Shown: positions 35,091 through 43,714 of the stretch, piece by piece
Layout of the letters: the number at the start of each line of letters is the position of its first letter
Position numbering within the stretch: position 1 is the stretch's first letter
DNA from: Thainema sp966674685
GTDB taxonomy: Bacteria > Cyanobacteriota > Cyanobacteriia > Phormidesmidales > Phormidesmidaceae
Assembly (NCBI GenBank): GCA_966674685.1
Contig: CBKWJC010000032.1
Span: 1 to 64,000 of the forward strand
DNA: 64,000 nucleotides
Direction of reading: 5' to 3'
Position numbers and translations under genes: made by a program
Notes under the pieces: generated by a model
Database searches by the model: none
What the model saw: only the letters and a program-made list of their open reading frames with translations
Told to the model about the DNA's origin: nothing

Positions 35091-35837
35091 ATGTTGAATG
35101 TTGCTGCTGATATGGCTGATATGTTGTGGCTGAGCGTCAATCCCAGCTTTGTGGATTTCCATAAACCGCTACTGCATGAGCTGGCGCAGGATAGCGACAT
35201 TGCCCACTGGGAATATTCCCAAACCCAAGACGAACCTTGTTCGCTGGAGAAAGCATTGGTGCTGCTGCATGACTATTTGAAAAATCGCGATCGCAAAATT
35301 CACCTGATTGGTCACAGCACTGGCGGACTGCTGGGGCTGCGCTATGCGCGGCGACATCCAGAGCGGGTGCAGTCGCTGACGCTGCTTTCAGTTGGCGTGA
35401 ACCCAACTGTGGATTGGCAGGCGCACTACTACGTGCAGCGGCAGTTGCTGCCCTGTAGCCGCTCGATTGTGATGGCACAGATGGTGCGGAATCTGTTTGG
35501 TGCACAAAGCTGTCGCCGAGCTAAGGGCTTAATTAAGCTGCTGGAGCGGGATTTGGCGACTTCGCCATCGCCCCATAGCCTGCTGCGCCGTGAGCATCTC
35601 TCACCCGGTCGCGTCCAGGTTCCTCTGCTCGTCTGCGGAGGAGACAGTGACCTGATTGTCGATACCAATCAGATCAATCACTGGCGACCCTGGCTGAAAG
35701 AGTGCGATCGCATTTGGCACTGCCCCAATGGTCGTCACTTTTTCCATGCAGAGCACCCGCAAGCAGTTGGACTACAAATTCGCGACTTTTGGCAATCGGC
35801 ATCGGTTGCTCGACCCGTGAAACAATCTGTTGCATGA
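35091..35837 (+). CDS. alpha/beta hydrolase
   Basis: 248 aa from the ATG at 35091, which has GGAG six bases upstream; the GTG at 35028 and ATG at 35079 are less well placed. Nucleophile elbow GHSTGG, preceded by KIHLIGHS; acidic residue in VCGGDSDLIVD; catalytic His in NGRHFFHAEHP. The fold and spacing are standard for soluble esterase or lipase-like enzymes; the substrate is unknown. Transcribed alone. Confidence 0.85.
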   Translation: MLNVAADMADMLWLSVNPSFVDFHKPLLHELAQDSDIAHWEYSQTQDEPCSLEKALVLLHDYLKNRDRKIHLIGHSTGGLLGLRYARRHPERVQSLTLLSVGVNPTVDWQAHYYVQRQLLPCSRSIVMAQMVRNLFGAQSCRRAKGLIKLLERDLATSPSPHSLLRREHLSPGRVQVPLLVCGGDSDLIVDTNQINHWRPWLKECDRIWHCPNGRHFFHAEHPQAVGLQIRDFWQSASVARPVKQSVA

Positions 35838-35911
35838 AATGGGTAAAGGGTATTGATGCCGCCGCATCCATCTCCGTATCCCTGACTGTCAATCAAAGTG
35901 CCAGCTAATAG

Positions 35912-36472
35912 TCAGCTAAGGTTGGATTGAGTATGCGCGGCTCGCTGATACAGGAGAGAAAACGTTTTTAATGCCGCTAGGAGCGCGAATAACACAAGCA
36001 GGTGCCTGAAAGTGTTGAGATGTGACCATTGCAGCGCGATCGCTACCGCCTGAGTTTGGGGCAGAGCGTCATCCATTAATCGGAGCATCGTCGGAATAAA
36101 GTAGAAGAACGTAAAAAGTCGATCTGCTGCTGCAATGCCAACAGTAGCTAGCCACCAGCGACGTAATTTGCCGCGTTTGTTCCAAGCTGCGATCGCATTT
36201 ACCAAAGTTAGTAAGGTTAGCGGCCCAGTCGTTACATAGGCCCAAAACCGTAAGCCCGTATTGGCTTGCCGCGCCGCTTCAGCAGACCACTGATACCCTG
36301 AATCGGAAGCAACCAGCCACTGCGGGAAGACGATTTGAGCTTCATATAGCCCTGCGCCTAAAGCAATTCCCAGATTAATAATCAGTAACCAAAGTAGAAT
36401 TTTGATTGCGAATTGAGGTCTGACCCGCAGTTTGAAAAACGAGGGACGAAGCAGAAAAGATTTGGCATTCAT
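35912..36472 (-). CDS. four-helix membrane protein, DUF1772-like
   Basis: 186 aa with four hydrophobic segments (FAIKILLWLLIINLGIALGAGLYE, GPLTLLTLVNAIAAW, VGIAAADRLFTFFYFIP and HLLVLFALLAALKTFSLLYQ, each partly quoted). GAGLYEAQIVFPQWL resembles the start of DUF1772/anthrone-oxygenase-like proteins. It is divergent from a marR gene whose upstream region holds two overlapping palindromes, so it is probably a MarR target. Function unknown. Confidence 0.75.
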   Translation of the reverse strand: MNAKSFLLRPSFFKLRVRPQFAIKILLWLLIINLGIALGAGLYEAQIVFPQWLVASDSGYQWSAEAARQANTGLRFWAYVTTGPLTLLTLVNAIAAWNKRGKLRRWWLATVGIAAADRLFTFFYFIPTMLRLMDDALPQTQAVAIALQWSHLNTFRHLLVLFALLAALKTFSLLYQRAAHTQSNLS

Positions 36473-36600
36473 TACAGAAGCCTCCTGGGTGGGGATATAG
36501 AGCTAGCGATGTAGGAGTAGTGATGCAGAGACGCAGCCCAAAACAGAACCAGAACAGCGCCAGCAATTTGGCGCTAGAATTTGAGCATGATTATTTCAAC

Positions 36601-36638
36601 TGCTAAATAGTTTAGCAACTAAGATAATTAGATGCTAA
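36601..36638. promoter_or_regulatory. candidate MarR operators
   Basis: TGCTAAA-TAG-TTTAGCA (36601-36617) is a perfect 7-3-7 palindrome. It overlaps a second repeat TTAGCAACTAA (36612-36622) / TTAGATGCTAA (36628-36638) matching at 10 of 11 positions. They sit just before marR and between the divergent genes, the usual autoregulatory position. Confidence 0.65.
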
Positions 36639-36653
36639 GAGGAGCGTAGAGGA

Positions 36654-37145
36654 TTGTCAAGTAATCCGTCATCACGGGATGAACTACTGCTGGCTAATGT
36701 GCAGCTTGGCCGGGAGCTGAGTGCCCGAACCCTGATGTTTCATGCGGCAATTGCTGAGCGGGTTGGTCTCAGCCCTACGGAGCATAAAGCGCTTGATCTG
36801 TTGAGTCGGACGGGTGCGATTACGGCTGGGCAACTAGCTGAACTGACTGGCCTGACAACTGGAGCGATTACGGGTTTGGTGGATCGGCTGGAAAAAGCAG
36901 GGTTTGTCCAGCGTCAGCGAGATCCAAATGATCGCCGCAAAGTGTTGGTACAACCCGTTCTAGAGAAAATGGAGCAGGAGATCGCTCCTCTCTTTATCTC
37001 AATGAGCCAGCAAATGGAAGCGTTGCTCTCACGCTACAGCGATCAAGAACTGGCAATTATTCATGATTTTGTCAGCCAAAGCATTAACGTGCTGCGGGAA
37101 GAGACACAAAATCTCCAATCTCAATCATTTCCTACCGAGCATTAA
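36654..37145 (+). CDS. MarR-family transcriptional regulator
   Basis: 163 aa starting at TTG, with AGAGGAG nine bases upstream. Winged HTH with LSPTEHKALDLLSRTGAITAGQLAELTG, recognition helix TTGAITGLVDRLEKAGFV and the wing motif RDPNDRRKVLV, a MarR hallmark. Flanking helices provide dimerisation. Likely represses itself and the divergent DUF1772-like membrane protein through the palindromes between them; the inducer is probably a small aromatic or oxidant (family knowledge). Confidence 0.9.
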   Translation: MSSNPSSRDELLLANVQLGRELSARTLMFHAAIAERVGLSPTEHKALDLLSRTGAITAGQLAELTGLTTGAITGLVDRLEKAGFVQRQRDPNDRRKVLVQPVLEKMEQEIAPLFISMSQQMEALLSRYSDQELAIIHDFVSQSINVLREETQNLQSQSFPTEH

Positions 37146-37156
37146 ATCTACGCTCC

Positions 37157-37762
37157 TTATGCTTGCTGACTGGTAATCATCTGAATCAAGCTATCAGTCA
37201 GCACTTCCGGTTCCATTGGTGCAATCTGTTGACCATGCAGTAAGTGCTGCGTCATAGCATAGCTCATTAGCGTTCCGGTGAAGATGCGAGCTGCGGCTTC
37301 GGGATGGGGCAAGTTCAACTCCGGGTGGGACGCAAAATACTGACTCAGCACATGCCATACCTTTTGCGGTAGCGCCTTAATGAAAAGCTGGGCCAGTTCG
37401 GGAAAGCGACCTGATTCACCGATGATTAACCGTAAAAAGGCCACATATTCTTCATCGCCACTTACGAGCTGCAAAAACTTCTGAGCAATGTGCTGCAATA
37501 CTTTAGTTGGGTCTTCCGCTAGAGACAGCGTACCGAAAACCTGATTGAATCGTTGGGTTGTAACCTGCTCAATCAGCGCTACAAACAGCCCTTCTTTATC
37601 CTCGAAATGCTTGTATATTGTGATTTTCGATACGCCAGCAGCGGTAGCTACTCGATCCATGCTGGTGCCTTCATACCCCTGATGCAGGAAAATTTCGAGC
37701 GCCCCTTCTAAAATTTGGTTGCGCTTCTGTACGGCAGTCGTGGATGTGACAGATGAGGTCAT
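37157..37762 (-). CDS. TetR-family transcriptional regulator
   Basis: 201 aa. N-terminal HTH: ILEGALEIFLHQGYEGTSMDRVATAAGVSKITIYKHFEDKEGLF (partly quoted here as the TetR signature), then a helical ligand domain with a C-terminal TetR_C-like segment. Divergent from a four-gene efflux operon, with a perfect 21-bp palindrome between them, so it is very probably the local repressor released by an exported drug-like compound. Confidence 0.92.
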   Translation of the reverse strand: MTSSVTSTTAVQKRNQILEGALEIFLHQGYEGTSMDRVATAAGVSKITIYKHFEDKEGLFVALIEQVTTQRFNQVFGTLSLAEDPTKVLQHIAQKFLQLVSGDEEYVAFLRLIIGESGRFPELAQLFIKALPQKVWHVLSQYFASHPELNLPHPEAAARIFTGTLMSYAMTQHLLHGQQIAPMEPEVLTDSLIQMITSQQA

Positions 37763-37812
37763 GAGTGTGAGATAGGTCGGTGAGGTTTTGTGTCTTTTTT
37801 GAGATCTATAGC

Positions 37813-37833
37813 TATACTATACCGTATAGTATA
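37813..37833. promoter_or_regulatory. TetR operator palindrome
   Basis: TATACTATAC-C-GTATAGTATA is a perfect 10-1-10 palindrome, located 51 bases before the tetR start and 142 before the efflux operon start. The remainder of the gap includes a decayed inverted repeat (AGCGAGAAAC / GTTTCTCGC) without obvious function. Confidence 0.75.
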
Positions 37834-37974
37834 AACAGCATCAGTAGTTTAATTTCAGGTTGGCAGTGGCAGCGAGAAACAAGCCTGAGACTTGTGACGG
37901 TGCGTTTCTCGCCGCTCAGCACACCCTACGATTTAATGCCGTAAAGTCCTCAAGATATTTCTGGGTTCGTGATT

Positions 37975-39297
37975 ATGACTCAGGTTGCACCACAAAATCC
38001 AGCCAGTTCCGGTAATCCAGCGTCTGCACCAGATGTAAAACCGCGATCGCACCGATCGAAAAAACTGCTGCTATTGATTCCAGTTGGCCTACTGCTGGCA
38101 GCGGTGGGATTTGGGGTGAGGGCTTGGCTAGTGCAACCGGATGATGATGCGCTGGAACTAAGCGGTCGAATTGAAGGCTATGAGAGCGATTTGGGCGCTA
38201 AGACGGGTGGACGAATTGAGTCTGTAGCGGTACGAGAGGGCGATTCGGTGCAGCAGGGACAGGTCGTAGCTCGGTTGGATGATGATGAGCTACAGGCCGC
38301 ACTGGTTGCGGCACAGGCAAATCGAGCAGCGGCTGAGCAGCAGGTGAATCAGGCTCAGAGCCAAATTGGAGTGATTCAAAGCCAGATTGAAGAAGCGCAG
38401 TTGACGTTGCAGCAGTCCCAAGGAGATACAGCAGGACGCGTGAATCAAGCTGAGGCAACCGTGGCCGCAGCCCAAGCGCAGCTCGCCTCTGCTCAAGCAC
38501 AGGTGGAGCAGGCTGAGTCTGAACTCCAACTGGCTCGACTAGAGCGCGATCGCTTTCAGGTGTTGGTGAACAATGGTGCGATTCCACAGCAGCAGTTCGA
38601 CCAAGTGCAAACTCGCTTTGAGACCGCTCAAGGCACACTGGCAGCTCGACAAGCATCTGTAGCAGCCGCAGAACGACAAGTGGGAGCGGCTCAAGGTGGG
38701 CTGACCCAGGCAGAAACGAGCCAGCTCAATCCCGACATTCGTACCGCGCAGATTACCCGCCTCCAGCGTCAGTTGGAGCAAGCAAACGCCCAACTGGCTG
38801 CAGCTCAGGCCGAAGTGGAACGCGCGATCGCAAATCAGAACGAGGTTGAGGCGAGACTGGCCAATCTATCAATCACTAGTCCTATTGATGGCGTGGTGGT
38901 GACGCGTATGGTGGAGCCGGGGGAGGTGATCGCCGCTGGCACAACGGTAATGACGGTGATTGATCTGAACGATGTCTACCTGCGCGGCTACATCCCCGAA
39001 GGTGAAATTGGCCATGTGCGAGTGGGGCAGCCTGCCCATGTGTTCCTAGATTCTGCGCCCGAGCAGCCGCTAGATGCGACGGTCATCGCGATTGATACCG
39101 AAGCCTCGTTTACGCCAGAAAACATTTACTTTCAGGATGACCGAGTGACGCAGGTGTTTGGCCTGCGGCTGGGAATTGAGAATCCGGCTGGATATGCCAA
39201 GCCAGGGATGCCTGCGGATGGCGAGATTTTGCTGTCGGTGGAGGAGCGGCAGGAGCTAGGTCAGCAGGAGGAGCTAGAGGAGCAGGCGGTGAGATGA
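37975..39297 (+). CDS. HlyD-family membrane fusion protein (YbhG-like)
   Basis: 440 aa from the ATG at 37975 (a GTG six bases earlier is possible). One N-terminal membrane helix (KLLLLIPVGLLLAAVGFGV), a lipoyl half (GRIESVAVREGDSVQQGQVV), a long Ala/Gln-rich coiled coil at about 95-275, the second lipoyl half (ITSPIDGVVVTRMVEPGEVI) and a beta-barrel. It bridges the inner membrane ABC pump to the outer membrane. First gene of the efflux operon; its stop overlaps the next start by 4 bases (ATGA). Confidence 0.92.
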   Translation: MTQVAPQNPASSGNPASAPDVKPRSHRSKKLLLLIPVGLLLAAVGFGVRAWLVQPDDDALELSGRIEGYESDLGAKTGGRIESVAVREGDSVQQGQVVARLDDDELQAALVAAQANRAAAEQQVNQAQSQIGVIQSQIEEAQLTLQQSQGDTAGRVNQAEATVAAAQAQLASAQAQVEQAESELQLARLERDRFQVLVNNGAIPQQQFDQVQTRFETAQGTLAARQASVAAAERQVGAAQGGLTQAETSQLNPDIRTAQITRLQRQLEQANAQLAAAQAEVERAIANQNEVEARLANLSITSPIDGVVVTRMVEPGEVIAAGTTVMTVIDLNDVYLRGYIPEGEIGHVRVGQPAHVFLDSAPEQPLDATVIAIDTEASFTPENIYFQDDRVTQVFGLRLGIENPAGYAKPGMPADGEILLSVEERQELGQQEELEEQAVR

Positions 39298-41273
39298 CTT
39301 CTTCAGCGGAATTTTCAGTCGATGCGGTATCATCTTTCCACCAAGATCAGCAGGTTGCGATCGCAGTTCACGACTTGCATAAATCCTATGGTGCGATCGC
39401 GGCGTTGAAGGGGATCAGCTTTGTCGTTCAACCCGGTGAAATCTTTGGTCTGATTGGCCCCGATGGGGCTGGCAAGACGACCACGTTCCAAATCCTAGCG
39501 GGAGTGCGCGAGGCCAGTAGCGGCCAAGTGAGCGTACTCGCTAAGCCACCACGAGCTGCAAGATTAAATTTAGGCTACCTTACCCAGAAGTTTTCGCTTT
39601 ATGCCGACCTCAGCATCCTAGAAAACCTACGCTACAGTGCGGGTTTGCGGCGGATATCAGACACTCGATTTGCGGAACGTGCGCCTTATTTGCTCCAGCG
39701 AGTTGGACTGGAGCAGTTTAGTGAACGGCTAGCAGGACAGCTATCCGGTGGCATGAAGCAGAAGCTGGCGCTGTGCTGTGCCTTAATTGCTGATCCGACC
39801 GTTTTGCTGCTGGATGAACCGACCACAGGCGTTGATCCGGTATCGCGCCGCGAGTTTTGGGACTTGCTAGCTGCCGTGGCTGCTGACGGCGTAACGGTTG
39901 TAGCGGCAACGCCCTACCTCGACGAAGCCGAACGCTGTCACCGAATTGCCCTGATTTACGATGGTGAGATTCAGCAGATCGGCACGTTGGCCATGCTGCG
40001 AGAAAGTATGGGATTGCAGCGGCTGGAAGTCTGGACAGACGATGTTGCAAGGGCTGAAGAGGCTTTGCAATCTATTCCCCCCTTTTCAAGGGGGGCTGGG
40101 GGGGATCAAACCATCGTTGATGTTCAAACCTTTGGCGATCGCTTAGATGTCCTTGTCACCAATGCAGATCAAGGCGAACAGCAAATCCGTCAAATGCTGA
40201 CTCAGCAGCAAATTCCGCTCTCCTCCATTCGTCCCGATGCGCCAACGCTGGAAAATGTCTTCGTCAATCAACTCCGCCAAAAAGGCTCTGACCCTCCCTA
40301 TATTCCGTTTCCCGCCTACCGTTCCGGCAAAGAGAAAGGCGCAACTGCGATCGCAGCTCAGTCGCTCCAGAAAACCTTTGGTGATTTTCAAGCGGTGAAA
40401 GGCGTTGACCTGACTGTGCGCTACGGCGAAATCTACGGTTTACTAGGCGCAAACGGCGCAGGCAAAACCACGACGATTAAAATGCTCTGTGGTCTGCTGC
40501 CAGCCAGCGGTGGAACCGTTCAGCTCGCGGGCGAAACCGCTAATCTCAATCGGTCAGACGTGCGATCGCGGATTGGCTATATGAGCCAGAAGTTTACGCT
40601 GTATGATGATCTAACGATTCTGCAAAATCTCAGCTTCTACTGCGGTGTATATGGCGTGCCGAACCGCTTGCGGGCAGAGAAGATTGACTGGGTACTAGCC
40701 ACCTGTGGCCTAGAGGGACGGGAGCATACCCTGACTGCTAGCTTACCGGGAGGCTGGAAGCAGCGAGTGGCCTTTGGTGCGTCGGTGATGCACGAGCCGG
40801 ATATTCTGTTTTTAGATGAACCCACCTCTGGGGTTGATCCCCTGGCTCGACGCCAGTTCTGGCGATTGATTCGCGATTTTGCCCGTCGCGGTACGGCAAT
40901 TCTGGTGACGACACATTATCTGGAAGAAGCCGAAAACTGCAATAACATGGCCTTTATGGTGGCGGGTCAGGTGGTGGCGCAAGGATCACCCAATGAGATT
41001 AAAACCAGTCAGCCGGGGCAGTTAGTTGAGCTGATCACTGACCAGACCCAAACTACCTCTGATTTGCTGAAGCAGCGGCTAGACGATTGGCGAGTTGCAA
41101 TCTTTGGCGATCGGTTGCACTTAGTTGTCGATGATCCGGAGCAGGAACTGCCGCTAATTAAGCAATGGTTGCAGGCCGCGCAGATTCAGGTGCAGTCAGT
41201 GCAGCCGATTCCGTTTTCGCTTGAAGATGCCTTTATTGGAATTGTGCAGCGGGCAGAGGATACAGCAATATGA
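39294..41273 (+). CDS. ABC transporter, two fused ATP-binding domains (YbhF-like)
   Basis: 659 aa with two complete nucleotide-binding domains: Walker A GPDGAGKTT and GANGAGKTT; signatures LSGGMKQK and a variant LPGGWKQR; Walker B VLLLDEPTTGVD and ILFLDEPTSGVD. The second signature has P for S (LPGGW), which may lower the activity of that site. A segment IPPFSRGAGGDQT in the first domain's tail is encoded by a palindromic repeat of the family seen in intergenic DNA. Overlaps both neighbours by 4 bases. It drives the YbhS/YbhR-like permeases encoded downstream. Confidence 0.93.
   Translation: MTSSAEFSVDAVSSFHQDQQVAIAVHDLHKSYGAIAALKGISFVVQPGEIFGLIGPDGAGKTTTFQILAGVREASSGQVSVLAKPPRAARLNLGYLTQKFSLYADLSILENLRYSAGLRRISDTRFAERAPYLLQRVGLEQFSERLAGQLSGGMKQKLALCCALIADPTVLLLDEPTTGVDPVSRREFWDLLAAVAADGVTVVAATPYLDEAERCHRIALIYDGEIQQIGTLAMLRESMGLQRLEVWTDDVARAEEALQSIPPFSRGAGGDQTIVDVQTFGDRLDVLVTNADQGEQQIRQMLTQQQIPLSSIRPDAPTLENVFVNQLRQKGSDPPYIPFPAYRSGKEKGATAIAAQSLQKTFGDFQAVKGVDLTVRYGEIYGLLGANGAGKTTTIKMLCGLLPASGGTVQLAGETANLNRSDVRSRIGYMSQKFTLYDDLTILQNLSFYCGVYGVPNRLRAEKIDWVLATCGLEGREHTLTASLPGGWKQRVAFGASVMHEPDILFLDEPTSGVDPLARRQFWRLIRDFARRGTAILVTTHYLEEAENCNNMAFMVAGQVVAQGSPNEIKTSQPGQLVELITDQTQTTSDLLKQRLDDWRVAIFGDRLHLVVDDPEQELPLIKQWLQAAQIQVQSVQPIPFSLEDAFIGIVQRAEDTAI
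40076..40108. repeat. intergenic-type palindromic repeat inside a coding sequence
   Basis: CCCCCCTTTTCAAGGGGGGC followed by TGGGGGGAT has the stem and GGGGGGAT tail of the repeats at 2636, 28684 and 57477. It is in frame and encodes IPPFSRGAGGD in the inter-domain tail of the ABC ATPase. Confidence 0.8.
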
Positions 41274-42373
41274 AGCGAGTGATCTCCCAGTGTGTTAAAG
41301 AGCTGGCGCAGTTTCGGCGGGATCGGCTGACGGTGGCACTGGCGTTTGTGCTACCGCTGGCGGTGCTGCTGATCTACGGCTACGCCATTCGGCTAGAGTC
41401 CAAAAATATTCCGCTCAGCGTGCAGGACTTTGACAATAGCTTACTGAGCCGCAGCTATGTGGAGCGCATCTTTGCCACCAATCAGTTTGTGCCGAGACCG
41501 CTGATTGAGAGTGATCCGATCCGGACGCTGGATTTGGATCGCGCTAAGGTAGCTATAATCATTCCGCCCGATTTCTCTCAAGCTATCAAGGAGCGCCATC
41601 CAGTTGCTGTACAGGTGCTGGTTGATGGTACTGATGTAAACAACGCCCGCGTGATCCAAAACGGCATTCGCGCCGCCACCCAATTTTTCCTCCGCAGCAG
41701 TCAGCTTATTCCAGAGCAGTCCCAGATTGTTGCAGATACGCGACTGTGGTTTAATCCCGGTCGAGAAGAGGCGCTGTATATCGTCCCTGGCATTTTCGGC
41801 GTCATTCTGTGGGTGTTTCCCTCTATGCTAGCCGCGATCGCAACTGTTCGAGAAAAGGAACAGGGCACCATTGTTCAAATATACGCTTCGGATCTGAGCG
41901 CCGCTGAATGGCTGCTGGGTAAAGAACTGGCCTACGTGGTGATTGGATTGGGAGAGGCTGTCTTAACGCTCACGGTAGCGGCAATTCTATTTGGTATTCG
42001 AGTGCGGGGTGACCCGACGACGTTAATCGTAGGTACATTACTGTTTCTACTGGCAGGTGTGGCGTTTGGCCTCTTTGTCGGCGTCCGGGCTGGCAATCAA
42101 ACCGGAGCCGTTCAGGGTACAGCCATTGTCGGATTTCTCACTGCACTGCTGCTCTCCGGCTTTATCTACCGGATTGACAATATTCCTTTCCCGCTGTCCC
42201 TTGTCTCAAACGTGATCCCCGCTCGCTACTACATTGCCATTACCCGCGATGCGCTGGTGCGCGGTACGGGCTGGATCGGCGTTGGTTTAGCTCCAGTTGC
42301 GATCGCACTGATCGGCGGTTTCTTTTTCCTAATGGCAACCCGCATCCTGCGCCGCATGCAGTTTTCGGACTAA
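41270..42373 (+). CDS. ABC transporter permease (YbhS/ABC-2 type)
   Basis: 367 aa ABC-2 membrane protein. An N-terminal helix (LTVALAFVLPLAVLLIYGYA), a large periplasmic domain of about 130 residues, then five clustered helices, with the conserved ATVREKEQGTIVQIYAS loop that contacts the ATPase. Start overlaps the ATPase stop by 4 bases. Pairs with the next permease. Confidence 0.92.
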   Translation: MKRVISQCVKELAQFRRDRLTVALAFVLPLAVLLIYGYAIRLESKNIPLSVQDFDNSLLSRSYVERIFATNQFVPRPLIESDPIRTLDLDRAKVAIIIPPDFSQAIKERHPVAVQVLVDGTDVNNARVIQNGIRAATQFFLRSSQLIPEQSQIVADTRLWFNPGREEALYIVPGIFGVILWVFPSMLAAIATVREKEQGTIVQIYASDLSAAEWLLGKELAYVVIGLGEAVLTLTVAAILFGIRVRGDPTTLIVGTLLFLLAGVAFGLFVGVRAGNQTGAVQGTAIVGFLTALLLSGFIYRIDNIPFPLSLVSNVIPARYYIAITRDALVRGTGWIGVGLAPVAIALIGGFFFLMATRILRRMQFSD

Positions 42374-42425
42374 CTCTACAGATCACACCATTAACCAATC
42401 CAAAATTCAAAATCCAAAATCTCTC

Positions 42426-43562
42426 ATGCTCCCCCTCCGCCATCTATTTAGTTACTTATCCAGCTTCCGCCTCTGGCCCCTGATGGTGAAAGAGGTACAG
42501 CAGATCCTGCGGAATAAGCAAATTGTATTTCTGCTGCTGTTTCCGCCCACGATTCAACTGCTGGTCTTTGGTTTAGCGCTGAATCCGGAAGTAACAGGTT
42601 TAAGTTTGGGGATAGTCGATTATAGCCGCTCTGCTGATAGCCGCGAGTTGATCGCCGCACTGGTTGAAAATAATGTATTTGAGGTGCGTACCTATGCAGC
42701 GAGTCAGGCGGAATTGGGAGAGCAAGTGAGTACAGGCCAGATTACGACCGGAATTGTCATCCCCCCCGATTTTAGTGAGGAATTGACTGGTAGCCAGCCA
42801 GCCCATATTCAAGTCCTGATTGATGGCGTTGACGCTAATACAGCAGGGATTGCGCGGGGCTATGTGCAGCAAATCATCAACCGCTATAGCCAATCGCTCA
42901 ATATGCAAATCCAAAGGCCGCCCGTAGAAACCCAGGTCAAGTTTCTCTACAATCCTGGCTTACTGAGTAGCTGGTTCTTTGTGCCCGGCGTGATCGGCGT
43001 TGTCTTGACGCTGACCGGATCGCTGGTATCCTCCACAACGGTGATTCGCGAGAAAGATGTTGGTACGCTGGAACAGTTGCTGATGACTCCAGCGGCAGGC
43101 TGGGAAATCCTGGCGGCCAAGATCATCCCGCTGTTTGTGCTGCTCTTGGGCGACGTGCTGCTGGCTTCAGCGATTGGCTTAGTGATTTTCAATCTGCCGT
43201 TTCGCGGCAACTACCTGCTGTTCCTGGCACTGTCAGCGCTCTACCTGTTTGTCTGTATTGGCATCGGCATTTTGCTGGCGACCTTAGCCAATAACCAGCA
43301 GCAGGTAGTGCTGACTTCATTCTTCTTCAACGTGCCGCTGATTCAGCTTTCAGGTGCGATCGCACCCATTGAAACGATGCCACCGTTTTTCCGCACGCTG
43401 TCATTCTTCGATCCGCTACGTCACTATGTTCACATCTGCCGCAGCCTGATCCTCAAAGATGTTGGCATTGAAGCCCTCTGGATTAACATTATTGCTCTAT
43501 TTATCTTTGCGCTTCTGTTTCTAGGCGTGAGTATCAATCGCTTTCGCGCTCAGCTCAGTTAA
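42426..43562 (+). CDS. ABC transporter permease (YbhR/ABC-2 type)
   Basis: 378 aa, same topology as the preceding permease: one helix (QIVFLLLFPPTIQLLVFGLA), an external domain and five C-terminal helices, with the TVIREKDVGTLEQLLMTP coupling loop. The two subunits likely form a heterodimer exporting a hydrophobic compound. A 52-base gap containing a degenerate CAAAATCCAAAAT tract separates the two permease genes. Last gene of the operon. Confidence 0.92.
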   Translation: MLPLRHLFSYLSSFRLWPLMVKEVQQILRNKQIVFLLLFPPTIQLLVFGLALNPEVTGLSLGIVDYSRSADSRELIAALVENNVFEVRTYAASQAELGEQVSTGQITTGIVIPPDFSEELTGSQPAHIQVLIDGVDANTAGIARGYVQQIINRYSQSLNMQIQRPPVETQVKFLYNPGLLSSWFFVPGVIGVVLTLTGSLVSSTTVIREKDVGTLEQLLMTPAAGWEILAAKIIPLFVLLLGDVLLASAIGLVIFNLPFRGNYLLFLALSALYLFVCIGIGILLATLANNQQQVVLTSFFFNVPLIQLSGAIAPIETMPPFFRTLSFFDPLRHYVHICRSLILKDVGIEALWINIIALFIFALLFLGVSINRFRAQLS

Positions 43563-43625
43563 AGCACGATAAAAACACGGTAAAAGTACTGTAAAAGCAT
43601 GGTAAAAGCACTACAAAAGCAGGAT
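43560..43625. repeat. 11-bp tandem repeat after the efflux operon
   Basis: Six degenerate copies of TAAAAGCAYGG follow the stop codon of the permease gene: TAAAGCACGA, TAAAAACACGG, TAAAAGTACTG, TAAAAGCATGG, TAAAAGCACTA, CAAAAGCAGGA. The TAA of the first unit is the stop codon. Confidence 0.7.
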
Positions 43626-43714
43626 ATAGACAAATCTTGCTGGCTGCACGGTCTGAGCAGATGTGCGCCGCACTGTTGTTATGCGATCGCAGATCCGTTC
43701 TCCCGCCTCTTCGC

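Noticed and set aside
38198..38793. Minus-strand ORFs opposite the membrane fusion protein
   Set aside because: Low-complexity shadows of the coiled-coil coding region.
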